Assembly: GCA_003670425.1 (NCBI GenBank)
Contig: QWRL01000030.1
Coordinates: 2,637-17,107, forward strand
DNA from: Chloroflexota bacterium
Lineage (GTDB): Bacteria > Chloroflexota > Anaerolineae > Anaerolineales > UBA11657
Direction of reading: 5' to 3'
Length of the DNA: 14,471 nt
How positions within the stretch are numbered: position 1 is the stretch's first letter; each line of letters begins with the position of its first letter. The notes beneath the pieces were generated by a model that worked only from the letters and a program-made list of their open reading frames with translations, was not told the DNA's origin and made no database searches. Position numbers and translations under genes: made by a program. This document shows, one piece after another, positions 1-5,966 of the stretch.

Positions 1-374
1 CCAAAATGCGGATTAGAGGGGGTGCGCGTCCAGTCGGGCGCATCCAAAGCGCGCAGCCGCTGCAATGACTCCGCGCGTCGCGCTGTAAAACGCTGCACGC
101 TGTCTGCAAGTTTGCGCGTGTTATATCGGCGCGCAAGCACATCTGCGCCGGGATCGATAGCCGGCCACGGCGCTTGCGGTTGATGGAGCGTCAAGTCCAA
201 TCGCTGCCGGAAGTCCTCAAGCTCTTCGTCTGCAAGGTGATTGATCACCTCCAAAACTGACCATGCATCTGCGCTAGGTTTCCAGCGCGACTGATCGGCG
301 TCAATGCCGGCTGCCAACGCTGCCACCGCTCCGCCATTTGCAGCCAGCCGACCATAAAAATACTCGGTCTTCAT
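1..374 (-). CDS. DinB/YfiT-fold protein, 3' end cut off by window edge
   Basis: The reading frame is open from the ATG at 374-372 to the window's left edge, giving 124 codons with no stop; the C-terminus is missing. The start is supported by GAGGTGA on the minus strand (plus 378-384), just upstream of the ATG. The N-terminal half has the DinB_2/YfiT pattern: W31-KPS, then W38-SVLEVINHLADEE with His46. In this family that His is the first of three metal ligands on a four-helix bundle. The other two normally sit near the C-terminus, so their presence cannot be tested here. Family members include thiol-dependent transferases and many uncharacterised damage- or stress-linked proteins; no specific reaction can be assigned. 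It lies 57 bp downstream of the P1 peptidase on the same strand and is probably co-transcribed with it. The fold call is fairly secure; the function is unknown. Confidence 0.75.
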   Translation of the reverse strand, partial: MKTEYFYGRLAANGGAVAALAAGIDADQSRWKPSADAWSVLEVINHLADEELEDFRQRLDLTLHQPQAPWPAIDPGADVLARRYNTRKLADSVQRFTARRAESLQRLRALDAPDWTRTPSNPHF

Positions 375-431
375 CCGTCACCTCACATTGTGTTACACCC
401 GCAAGCCAGCGGCACCGGCCGCGCACACAAT

Positions 432-1508
432 TCAGGCGGCGATACGCCGCGCCAGCAGCGCCTGCAGCTCATCCAGCGGCAGCGCATGCGCAACGCGCCC
501 CTGAAAACCATGCATCGTTTCCGCACTGGTCAGCGCATTGAGAATTGATTCTTCCACTACTTCGGCAACCGCCTCAAAGAACTGGTTCAGCTGCGGATGC
601 GGCAGCATCGTCAGCGGTATTTCAGTTTGCGCCTTGGGCGAAACATGGTTGCCGGTGGCAAAGCAGATGAAGATATCACCGCTGCCGTTGTGCCCCACGC
701 CGCCCACGCGCGCCAGCCCTACCGTGGCGCGCTGTGCCAGGCGCTTGCACTGCACCGCCAGCAGCGGCGCATCAGTGGCAAGCACAACAATAATGGAACC
801 CTCTGCCGGCGCGGCTTCATTCCAGGCAGAAGGTATGCGCTTCACGTCCAGCGTGCGCCCCACGGGCACTCCATCCACGCGCAGCAAATGGCGTGCGCCA
901 TAATTGGCCTGCACCAGCGCGCCCAGCGTGTAAGTGTTTCCGCCAGCGCTCACCATGCGCGATGAAGTGCCGATGCCGCCCTTGAATTCATGGCAGATCA
1001 TGCCCGTGCCGCCGCCCACATTGCCTTCGGCCACCGGCCCGCTGCCGGCATTGGCAATTGCAGCGCGCACATGCTGCGCGCGCACATGCGCACCGGATGC
1101 ATCGCTCAGCCAGCCGTCATAAGTTTCCGCCACCACCGGCAGCGAGAAGATGTCCGCGCCGCCCAGCTCGTGGCCGTACTGCACCAGCTCGTCGCGCACC
1201 ACGCCCACTTGATGCGTATTGGTGATTGCAATCGGCGTATGCAGCAGGCCAAACTCCGCCACATAGTGGGAGCCGGTCATCTCACCGTCACCGTTGAAGG
1301 AGTGCATGGCCGCAAAGGCGTGGTCGCGCCAGATGTCTCCGGCGCGCGGCAGGATTACGGTAACTCCGGTGCGCGCAACACGCGGCTTGTCCATCACAAT
1401 GGTGGCATGGCCCACCAGCACACCGGGCACATCGGTGATCGCATTGTGGGCGCCCGTCGGAAGCTGCCCAATCTCAATTCCAAGCTCACGCAGTCGTACA
1501 CGTTTCAT
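432..1508 (-). CDS. P1-family (DmpA/BapA-like) N-terminal-nucleophile aminopeptidase
   Basis: This 358-residue protein matches the DmpA/BapA family (L-aminopeptidase/D-esterase, beta-peptidyl aminopeptidase, MEROPS S58). These enzymes cut themselves to free an N-terminal serine that then hydrolyses small peptides, amides or esters. The N-terminus has the family block around ITDVPGVLVGHATI, and GNVGGGTGMICHEFKGG lies at about 162-178. The cleavage site is Gly237-Ser238, inside GSIIVVLATDAPL. The second active-site serine is Ser276 in HNGSGD, 38 residues on, the same spacing as Ser250 to Ser288 in BapA; Asp278 stands where BapA has Glu. There is no signal peptide, so it is probably cytoplasmic. 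The ATG at 1508 is preferred over an upstream TTG at 1541 because GGTGG (plus 1516-1520) precedes it and it matches the family start. It is divergent from the creatininase homologue. The exact substrate is unknown. Confidence 0.92.
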   Translation of the reverse strand: MKRVRLRELGIEIGQLPTGAHNAITDVPGVLVGHATIVMDKPRVARTGVTVILPRAGDIWRDHAFAAMHSFNGDGEMTGSHYVAEFGLLHTPIAITNTHQVGVVRDELVQYGHELGGADIFSLPVVAETYDGWLSDASGAHVRAQHVRAAIANAGSGPVAEGNVGGGTGMICHEFKGGIGTSSRMVSAGGNTYTLGALVQANYGARHLLRVDGVPVGRTLDVKRIPSAWNEAAPAEGSIIVVLATDAPLLAVQCKRLAQRATVGLARVGGVGHNGSGDIFICFATGNHVSPKAQTEIPLTMLPHPQLNQFFEAVAEVVEESILNALTSAETMHGFQGRVAHALPLDELQALLARRIAA

Positions 1509-1522
1509 AAATATGCCACCGT

Positions 1523-1528
1523 TATAAT
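1523..1528 (+). promoter_or_regulatory. Perfect -10 box TATAAT for the rightward creatininase gene
   Basis: TATAAT lies 18 bp before the ATG at 1547, in the 38 bp between two divergent starts. No good -35 hexamer is seen at 16-18 bp spacing. A transcript starting about 7 bp downstream would have a leader of only about 12 nt with no Shine-Dalgarno sequence. It could be chance in an AT-rich spacer, but such a spacer is rare in this GC-rich segment. Confidence 0.45.
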
Positions 1529-1532
1529 TGGC

Positions 1533-1538
1533 AGTATA
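1533..1538 (-). promoter_or_regulatory. -10-like TATACT for the leftward P1 peptidase gene
   Basis: On the minus strand the sequence reads TATACT, 24 bp before the ATG at 1508. The predicted transcript start near 1526 would leave a leader of about 18 nt that still contains the GGTGG ribosome site. The -35 region would fall inside the first codons of the rightward gene and is weak (AAAGAA). The box sits only 4 bp from the rightward TATAAT, so both promoters would share one polymerase or regulator footprint. Confidence 0.35.
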
Positions 1539-1546
1539 CAACGCCC

Positions 1547-2701
1547 ATGACTAGCTTCTTTGCCTTCGATGAGATAACCTGGCCAGAGGTGGCGCTGCTG
1601 CCACGCAACACGCCGCTGGTGATCCCGCTGGGCGCCGGCTACGACCAGCTGCAGCTGGCCGCTGCCCTCGGCGCACCGGCACGCGTGGGTTTGCTGCCCG
1701 CGCTGCCTTTCGGCTGGCACGGCAGCGCCCTGTCCGTGCCGGATGCGGTGCTGGGCGCGCTGCTGCGCAATTTATTGGACAGCCTGCGCGATGATGGATT
1801 CACGCAGGTGTTTGCGCTGACGCCGGAAGGCTTGCAGCTGGGGCTGGAGCACGCGCGCATTGCGCAGCCGGTGGCGGCCCGGCTGCAGCCCGCCCGCCAG
1901 CAGCTGCCGCCGGCAGCGGCGGCCGCCAGCGTCCTCCTCTTTCCCACAGGCCACACGGCGCAGCACGGACATCATCTGCCGCGCCCCCTCTCCACAGACA
2001 ACATCATCATTGACCACATCAGCCGCACAGCCGCTGCGCTGCTGCCGCAGCTGGCGTACAGCATGCCGCTCATGCCGTACGGTGTCAGCACGCACCGCAG
2101 CTCGTTTGCCGGCACGCTCAACAGCGGCGGGCGGGCGTTTGAAGATTTTTGGCTGGCGGTTGTGGACGCGCTCGTGGCGCGCGGCTTCGATCGCATATAC
2201 CTGATGAGCGGGCATGGCGGCAATTGTTCGTTCCTCACCACGGTGGTGAAGTATGCGGGCGAGCGCCACCGGCGCATTTTTTGTGCAACCGCATATCTGC
2301 ACACCGCCGGCCCGGCGGGCGCGGCAGCAGTTAAAGCGCACCGGGTGTCGGCCGTGGGTGGCATGGGCCATGCCGGCGAGCTGGAGACATCCATGATTCT
2401 GGCGCTGCGCCCGGACCTCACGCACATGCAGCGCGTGGTGGATGAAACAGACTTTGTGGCAACTGCCTCGTATTACATGGACTGGGCCGAAGGCGGCGCG
2501 CTGGTGGCCAACCCGCCGTGGGATGACGACACTGCAACGGGCAGCTACGGAGCGGGCAGCGTGGCCACCGCCGCGCATGGGCACATCTGGCTGGCTGCCG
2601 CCGCCGCCGAGAAAGCCGAGCATGTGCGCGAGATCCATGAACAGCAAAGGCGCCGCGAGCAGCGCCGCGAAGCCGGCTACGGCCTATGGGGCCGCACATG
2701 A
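1547..2701 (+). CDS. Creatininase-family amidohydrolase homologue with degenerate N-terminal duplicate
   Basis: 384 residues, while single-domain creatininase-family proteins are usually about 240-270. Residues about 128-310 carry the family signatures: PTGHTAQHGHHLP at 133-145 with His140, Asp151 in STDN, MPYGVSTHRSSFAGTL at 176-191, SGHGGN at 221-226 and HAGELETS at 275-282. The family hydrolyses cyclic amides or acts as a metal-dependent amidohydrolase (creatininase, MftE and FAPy-deformylase-like enzymes). The usual metal-ligand Glu of the GSTEQHG motif is Ala138 here, which may alter or abolish catalysis. Residues 5-105 look like a second, eroded copy: an ITWPEV start, a PLVIPLGAGYDQ strand, then LPALPFG and a helix ending GFTQVFALTPEG, parallel to the same order in the main domain but without metal ligands. 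The C-terminal tail (about 355-376) is charged and helical. There is no ribosome site at the ATG. It is the first rightward gene from the divergent promoter. The family is secure; the activity is uncertain. Confidence 0.88.
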   Translation: MTSFFAFDEITWPEVALLPRNTPLVIPLGAGYDQLQLAAALGAPARVGLLPALPFGWHGSALSVPDAVLGALLRNLLDSLRDDGFTQVFALTPEGLQLGLEHARIAQPVAARLQPARQQLPPAAAAASVLLFPTGHTAQHGHHLPRPLSTDNIIIDHISRTAAALLPQLAYSMPLMPYGVSTHRSSFAGTLNSGGRAFEDFWLAVVDALVARGFDRIYLMSGHGGNCSFLTTVVKYAGERHRRIFCATAYLHTAGPAGAAAVKAHRVSAVGGMGHAGELETSMILALRPDLTHMQRVVDETDFVATASYYMDWAEGGALVANPPWDDDTATGSYGAGSVATAAHGHIWLAAAAAEKAEHVREIHEQQRRREQRREAGYGLWGRT

Positions 2702-2754
2702 AACCCAAGTATGCGCACGCACTGCGCCAGCGCAGCGCCCAAAGAAAATCACGC

Positions 2755-2760
2755 GGAGGA
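2755..2760 (+). promoter_or_regulatory. Ribosome binding site fixing the S9 peptidase start
   Basis: GGAGGA lies 5 nt before the ATG at 2766. The same frame is open back to 2442, inside the creatininase gene, but only this site gives a sensible start, so the upstream extension is rejected. Confidence 0.85.
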
Positions 2761-2765
2761 TCCGA

Positions 2766-4616
2766 ATGCACGAAGCCATAAAAATGGTGGAGAAGTACGA
2801 GCATCAGGGCTGGCCGTCGCTGGCGCGCCCTGACCTGCATCCGCCCGCCGGGTGGAGCCACGCGCTGGTAACTGCCGTGAACCGCGTGCGCCATCATGCG
2901 CTTTCGCCAAACGGCGACCGCATCGCCTTCATTTGGGACCGCGACGCGCGCTCTGATTTGTTTGTGATGCCGGCGGCCGGCGGCTGGCCGCAGCGCCTGA
3001 CGGTGGAACGCGCGCCTTCCGTGTATTGGGCAGATGAGCAGCCGCGCTGGTCGCCAGACGGCCAGTGGCTGGCGGTGACGCTGCACGGGCATGTGCAAGT
3101 GGTGCGCGCTGCGGGCGGGCTGCCGCGCAATGTATCGCAAGCATGCAGCGGCGCATCCGAAGCAGCGTGGCTGCCCGACTCGCGCCGCCTGGTGCTGGCG
3201 GTGGAACAAAACGACTCAACGCAGCTGGTGCTGACCGACCGGCTCGGTGCGATGCCGCGCAGCCTCACGCAAGCAGCCGGCGACCACACCAACCCGCAAG
3301 CCGCGCCCGACGGGAGCAAGCTTGTGTGCGTGTACGCGCCGCGCGCAGACTTGAACTGCCTGGCGCTGGAGCTGATCGACCTGCAAAGCGGCGCAGCGCA
3401 CTTGATCACAAATGCGCCGCACCAGAAAGATTCGCAGCCGCGCTGGTCGCCGGACGGACGGCGCATTGCATTCCTCTCGCAGCGCGCTGGCTATACGGAG
3501 ATTTGGAGTATTGCAGCAGATGGCAGCGGACTGCAGCAGCTGACGCACGCCGGCGCGGACTTTGCGGAGTTTGCCTGGAGCGCGGACGGCCGGCAGCTGG
3601 CCGCCACACTCAACCGCAATGGCGCGCTGGACTTGGTGCTGGTGGACGCCGGCAGCGGAACCATAAAAGATTTGCGCGCCGGGCGCGGCGTGCACTGGCG
3701 CCCGGCTTGGGCGCCGGCCGGCACCTTCATTACCGTGGAATATGAAACGCACCTGCTGCCGCCAGACTTGTACCGCATCGACGCGCAAAGCGGCGCAAGC
3801 ACGCAGCTTACGTTCTCCAACCCGGCGGCGCTGGCAGCGCTGCAGCTGCGCGAACCCGAGCAGCTTACCTACCGCAGCCGCGACGGTCTCGAGATCCCGG
3901 CGCTGCTCTTCCGCCCGGCGCAGCCCAATGGCGCGGCCATCCTGTACCCGCATGGCGGCCCCAACTCACAATACATCTGCGATTGGGACATCATTGCGCA
4001 ATACTTTGTGGCCAAGGGCTACGCCTGGCTTGCGCCCAACTTCCGCGGCAGCAGCGGTTATGGCGCGCAGTTTGAGCATGCCAACTACAACGACTGGGGC
4101 AACGGCGACATGCAAGACTGTTTGGCCGGCGTGCGCCTGCTGGGTGCGCTGCCCGCAGTAGATGCGCAGCGCATTGGCATCAGCGGCGGCAGCTACGGTG
4201 GCTACATGACTGCGTGCTGCCTCTCGCGCGACCCGGACTACCTGCTCGCGTGCGGCGTCAGCCGCTACGGCGATGCCAACTTGTACAGCTCTTGGGCGCA
4301 ATGCAACCGCGATGTGCGCCTGTATACCGAAATGATGGTTGGCCATCCGGCGCGCAGCCGCGCCATGTATGCCACTGCCTCGCCGATTAAAGAAGTGGGG
4401 CAAGTGCGCAAGCCGGTGCTGGTGCTGCACGGCTTGGACGATACAGTGGTGCCGCCCGAAAGCTCCGAGGAATGGGTGGATGCGCTGCGCCGCGCCGGCA
4501 AAACGTTTGAGTACAAAACATATGCCGGCGAGCCGCACGGCTTTCTCAAGCGCGAGACTCAAATGGATGCGCTCGCGCGCATGGAGCGCTTCTTCGACTG
4601 GTATCTGGTTCCGTGA
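2766..4616 (+). CDS. S9-family prolyl-oligopeptidase/acylaminoacyl-peptidase-like serine peptidase
   Basis: 616 residues in two parts. Residues about 40-350 form a beta-propeller with PD40-type repeats (RWSPDGQWLAV at 94-104, RWSPDGRRIAF at 226-236, AWSADGRQLAA at 270-280, and weaker copies near 136 and 180). In this family the propeller restricts access to short peptides. Residues about 365-616 are an alpha/beta-hydrolase domain with the oxyanion HGG at 396-398, nucleophile Ser476 in GGSYGGY, Asp559 in HGLDDTVVP and His591 in EPHGF: a complete catalytic triad in the usual order and spacing. No signal peptide is seen, so it is probably cytoplasmic. It starts 64 bp after the creatininase homologue and is probably co-transcribed with it. 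It likely trims acylated or proline-containing oligopeptides; the true substrate could be another amide. The family call is very secure. Confidence 0.95.
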   Translation: MHEAIKMVEKYEHQGWPSLARPDLHPPAGWSHALVTAVNRVRHHALSPNGDRIAFIWDRDARSDLFVMPAAGGWPQRLTVERAPSVYWADEQPRWSPDGQWLAVTLHGHVQVVRAAGGLPRNVSQACSGASEAAWLPDSRRLVLAVEQNDSTQLVLTDRLGAMPRSLTQAAGDHTNPQAAPDGSKLVCVYAPRADLNCLALELIDLQSGAAHLITNAPHQKDSQPRWSPDGRRIAFLSQRAGYTEIWSIAADGSGLQQLTHAGADFAEFAWSADGRQLAATLNRNGALDLVLVDAGSGTIKDLRAGRGVHWRPAWAPAGTFITVEYETHLLPPDLYRIDAQSGASTQLTFSNPAALAALQLREPEQLTYRSRDGLEIPALLFRPAQPNGAAILYPHGGPNSQYICDWDIIAQYFVAKGYAWLAPNFRGSSGYGAQFEHANYNDWGNGDMQDCLAGVRLLGALPAVDAQRIGISGGSYGGYMTACCLSRDPDYLLACGVSRYGDANLYSSWAQCNRDVRLYTEMMVGHPARSRAMYATASPIKEVGQVRKPVLVLHGLDDTVVPPESSEEWVDALRRAGKTFEYKTYAGEPHGFLKRETQMDALARMERFFDWYLVP

Positions 4617-4623
4617 GCTGCGT

Positions 4624-4676
4624 GCGCAAGCGCTGCTGACTTGCGCCAAATGCGGCGCGCAAGCGGAATGCGCCGC
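4624..4676 (+). repeat. Overlapping inverted repeats with mutually exclusive pairings
   Basis: Part of the 156 bp gap between the S9 peptidase and the iron-type dehydrogenase; I see no gene in that gap. GCGCAAG at 4624-4630 can pair with CTTGCGC at 4640-4646. The same CTTGCGC can instead pair with a second GCGCAAG at 4657-4663. GCGGCGC at 4652-4658, overlapping that second copy, can pair with GCGCCGC at 4670-4676. So a hairpin pair (4624/4640 and 4652/4670) competes with a central hairpin (4640/4657). No T-tract follows, so it is not a classic intrinsic terminator. It could be an mRNA end, an attenuator-like switch, or chance in GC-rich DNA. Confidence 0.4.
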
Positions 4677-4685
4677 GCGGCATGC

Positions 4686-4695
4686 ACAGCGCTGT
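4686..4695. promoter_or_regulatory. Perfect 10-bp palindrome, possible operator
   Basis: ACAGC|GCTGT is a perfect palindrome about 30 bp upstream of the candidate promoter of the six-gene run, and its last T begins a TATAAG. The position would suit a regulator site, but there is a single copy and no regulator gene in the window, so the reading is tentative. Confidence 0.25.
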
Positions 4696-4725
4696 ATAAG
4701 CCGCGACGCACCCCTTGCAGCTTAT

Positions 4726-4754
4726 GGGACAATTTTGCCTCTCCCAGCTAGAAT
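4726..4754 (+). promoter_or_regulatory. Candidate sigma70-type promoter of the six-gene run
   Basis: GGGACA (4726-4731, four of six to TTGACA) and TAGAAT (4749-4754, five of six to TATAAT) are spaced by 17 bp. Transcription would begin near 4761, just ahead of the ribosome site of the iron-type alcohol dehydrogenase. This is a pattern match only. Confidence 0.4.
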
Positions 4755-4762
4755 TTGCATGC

Positions 4763-4766
4763 GAGG
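4763..4766 (+). promoter_or_regulatory. Ribosome binding site supporting a TTG start at 4773
   Basis: GAGG followed by AAAATC and then TTG at 4773 gives a 6-nt spacing. A TTG at 4755 lies upstream of this site, and the ATG at 4794 has no purine-rich site before it, so TTG at 4773 is the best start. Confidence 0.65.
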
Positions 4767-4772
4767 AAAATC

Positions 4773-5939
4773 TTGACAGTAAATCACTACGCCATGCCCG
4801 GGCAGGTGTTCGTGGGCGCGGGCGCAACCGCGAAACTTTTGCCGGAAGCGCAGCGCTTGGGCGCGCGCCACGTGTTTGTGCTGGCAGATCCCGGAGTTGT
4901 ACGCGCCGGCCTGCTTGACCCGCTGGCTGCCAGCCTGCGTGAAGGCGGGCTGCCGTTTACGGTGTGCGAAGACGTGGTGCCCAATCCGGACAATGCCACT
5001 GTGGATAAGGTGGTGCGCCAATGCAGCGCCAGCGGCGCAAATTTAATTGTGGGACTGGGCGGTGGCAGCGCACTTGATATTGCCAAGGCCATGCGCCTGC
5101 CGCTGGCCGGCGGCGGCGGCGTGGATGAGTACGCGTACCGCCTGAAGGACAAGTGCCGCACCTACCCCACAAGTGTGCTGCCGCTGGTGGCCATCCCCAC
5201 CACAGCCGGAACCGGCAGCGAAGCAACGCCGTGGGCCGTGATCACGGACCTGAAAGAAAAATACAAGTTTGGCGTGGGCGGCACAGTGGCAATTCCGGAA
5301 GTGGCGCTGGTGGATCCGCAGCTGATGCTTGGGCTGCCGCCGTTCCTTACCGCTGCCACCGGCATGGATGCGCTCTCGCATCTGATTGAAGCATTTGTGT
5401 CCACCAACATCAACCCGCTGCTCGACCCGCTGATCCTGCGCGGCATCGAGCTTGCTGGCGCGCACCTGCTCGCAGCCGTCCGGCACGGCACCGACCTCGC
5501 CGCGCGCGCTGCAATGGCGCAAGCTGCGCTGCTGGGCGGCATCGCCATCAGCTCCAACTGGCTGGGCGCATGCCACTCGCTTTCACATCAGCTTTCCAGT
5601 TTTGCAGACGTGCAGCACGGCCTTGCGAATGCGCTCATGCTGCCGCACCAAATGCGCTACAGCCTGTCCGCTGCACTGGAGCGCTACGCGCAAATTGGCG
5701 TGGCACTGGGGTCGCCGGCCAAAGGCACCGCCAAAAAGCGCGCTGAGTTTGCGGTGGAGCGCGTGGCTGCGCTGGCGCGTGACTGCGGACTGCCCGTGCG
5801 TTTGCGCGATGCCGGCGTGGATGCAGCGCTGCTGGCGCCCATGGCGCACAGCGCCTTCGTCAACGATTCAAATTACACCACCAACCCGCGCCCATGCACC
5901 GAAGCCAGCCTGGCCGAAATGTATCAGGCAGCGTTTTAG
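4773..5939 (+). CDS. Iron-containing (group III) alcohol dehydrogenase
   Basis: 388 residues from a TTG codon, the usual length for group III NAD(P)-dependent alcohol dehydrogenases such as FucO. These interconvert alcohols and aldehydes using a single Fe(II). The nucleotide-binding part has GLGGGSALDIAKAM at 94-107 and PTTAGTGSEAT at 142-152. Metal ligands fit the FucO order and spacing: Asp199 and His203 in GMDALSHLIEA, His268 in CHSLSHQL and His282 in QHGLANA. His272, the extra conserved His near the active site, is also present. All key residues are intact, so the enzyme should be active. It opens the six-gene run, preceded by a candidate promoter and a possible operator, and is followed after 27 bp by an unrelated zinc alcohol dehydrogenase. 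The alcohol or aldehyde substrate cannot be read from sequence; related proteins include maleylacetate reductases and short-chain diol dehydrogenases. Confidence 0.93.
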   Translation: MTVNHYAMPGQVFVGAGATAKLLPEAQRLGARHVFVLADPGVVRAGLLDPLAASLREGGLPFTVCEDVVPNPDNATVDKVVRQCSASGANLIVGLGGGSALDIAKAMRLPLAGGGGVDEYAYRLKDKCRTYPTSVLPLVAIPTTAGTGSEATPWAVITDLKEKYKFGVGGTVAIPEVALVDPQLMLGLPPFLTAATGMDALSHLIEAFVSTNINPLLDPLILRGIELAGAHLLAAVRHGTDLAARAAMAQAALLGGIAISSNWLGACHSLSHQLSSFADVQHGLANALMLPHQMRYSLSAALERYAQIGVALGSPAKGTAKKRAEFAVERVAALARDCGLPVRLRDAGVDAALLAPMAHSAFVNDSNYTTNPRPCTEASLAEMYQAAF

Positions 5940-5966
5940 CGCCTCAGTGCTACAAGGGAGACCGGC

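Noticed and set aside
1509..1541. Upstream TTG start adding 11 residues to the P1 peptidase
   Set aside because: The ATG at 1508 has a GGTGG site and matches the family start; the added residues match nothing and the codons overlap the proposed -10 box.
1772..2647. Open frame of 291 codons on the minus strand
   Set aside because: Antisense shadow of the creatininase gene with no recognisable features.
2442..2765. Upstream in-frame extension of the S9 peptidase by 108 codons
   Set aside because: It overlaps the creatininase gene in another frame and has no family similarity; GGAGGA before the ATG at 2766 gives the natural start.
3216..3953. Open frame of 245 codons on the minus strand
   Set aside because: Antisense to the S9 peptidase propeller and its hydrolase boundary; Arg/Gln/Ala-rich with no motif.
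4624..4676. Intrinsic terminator after the S9 peptidase
   Set aside because: Stems are present but no T-tract follows any of them on either strand.
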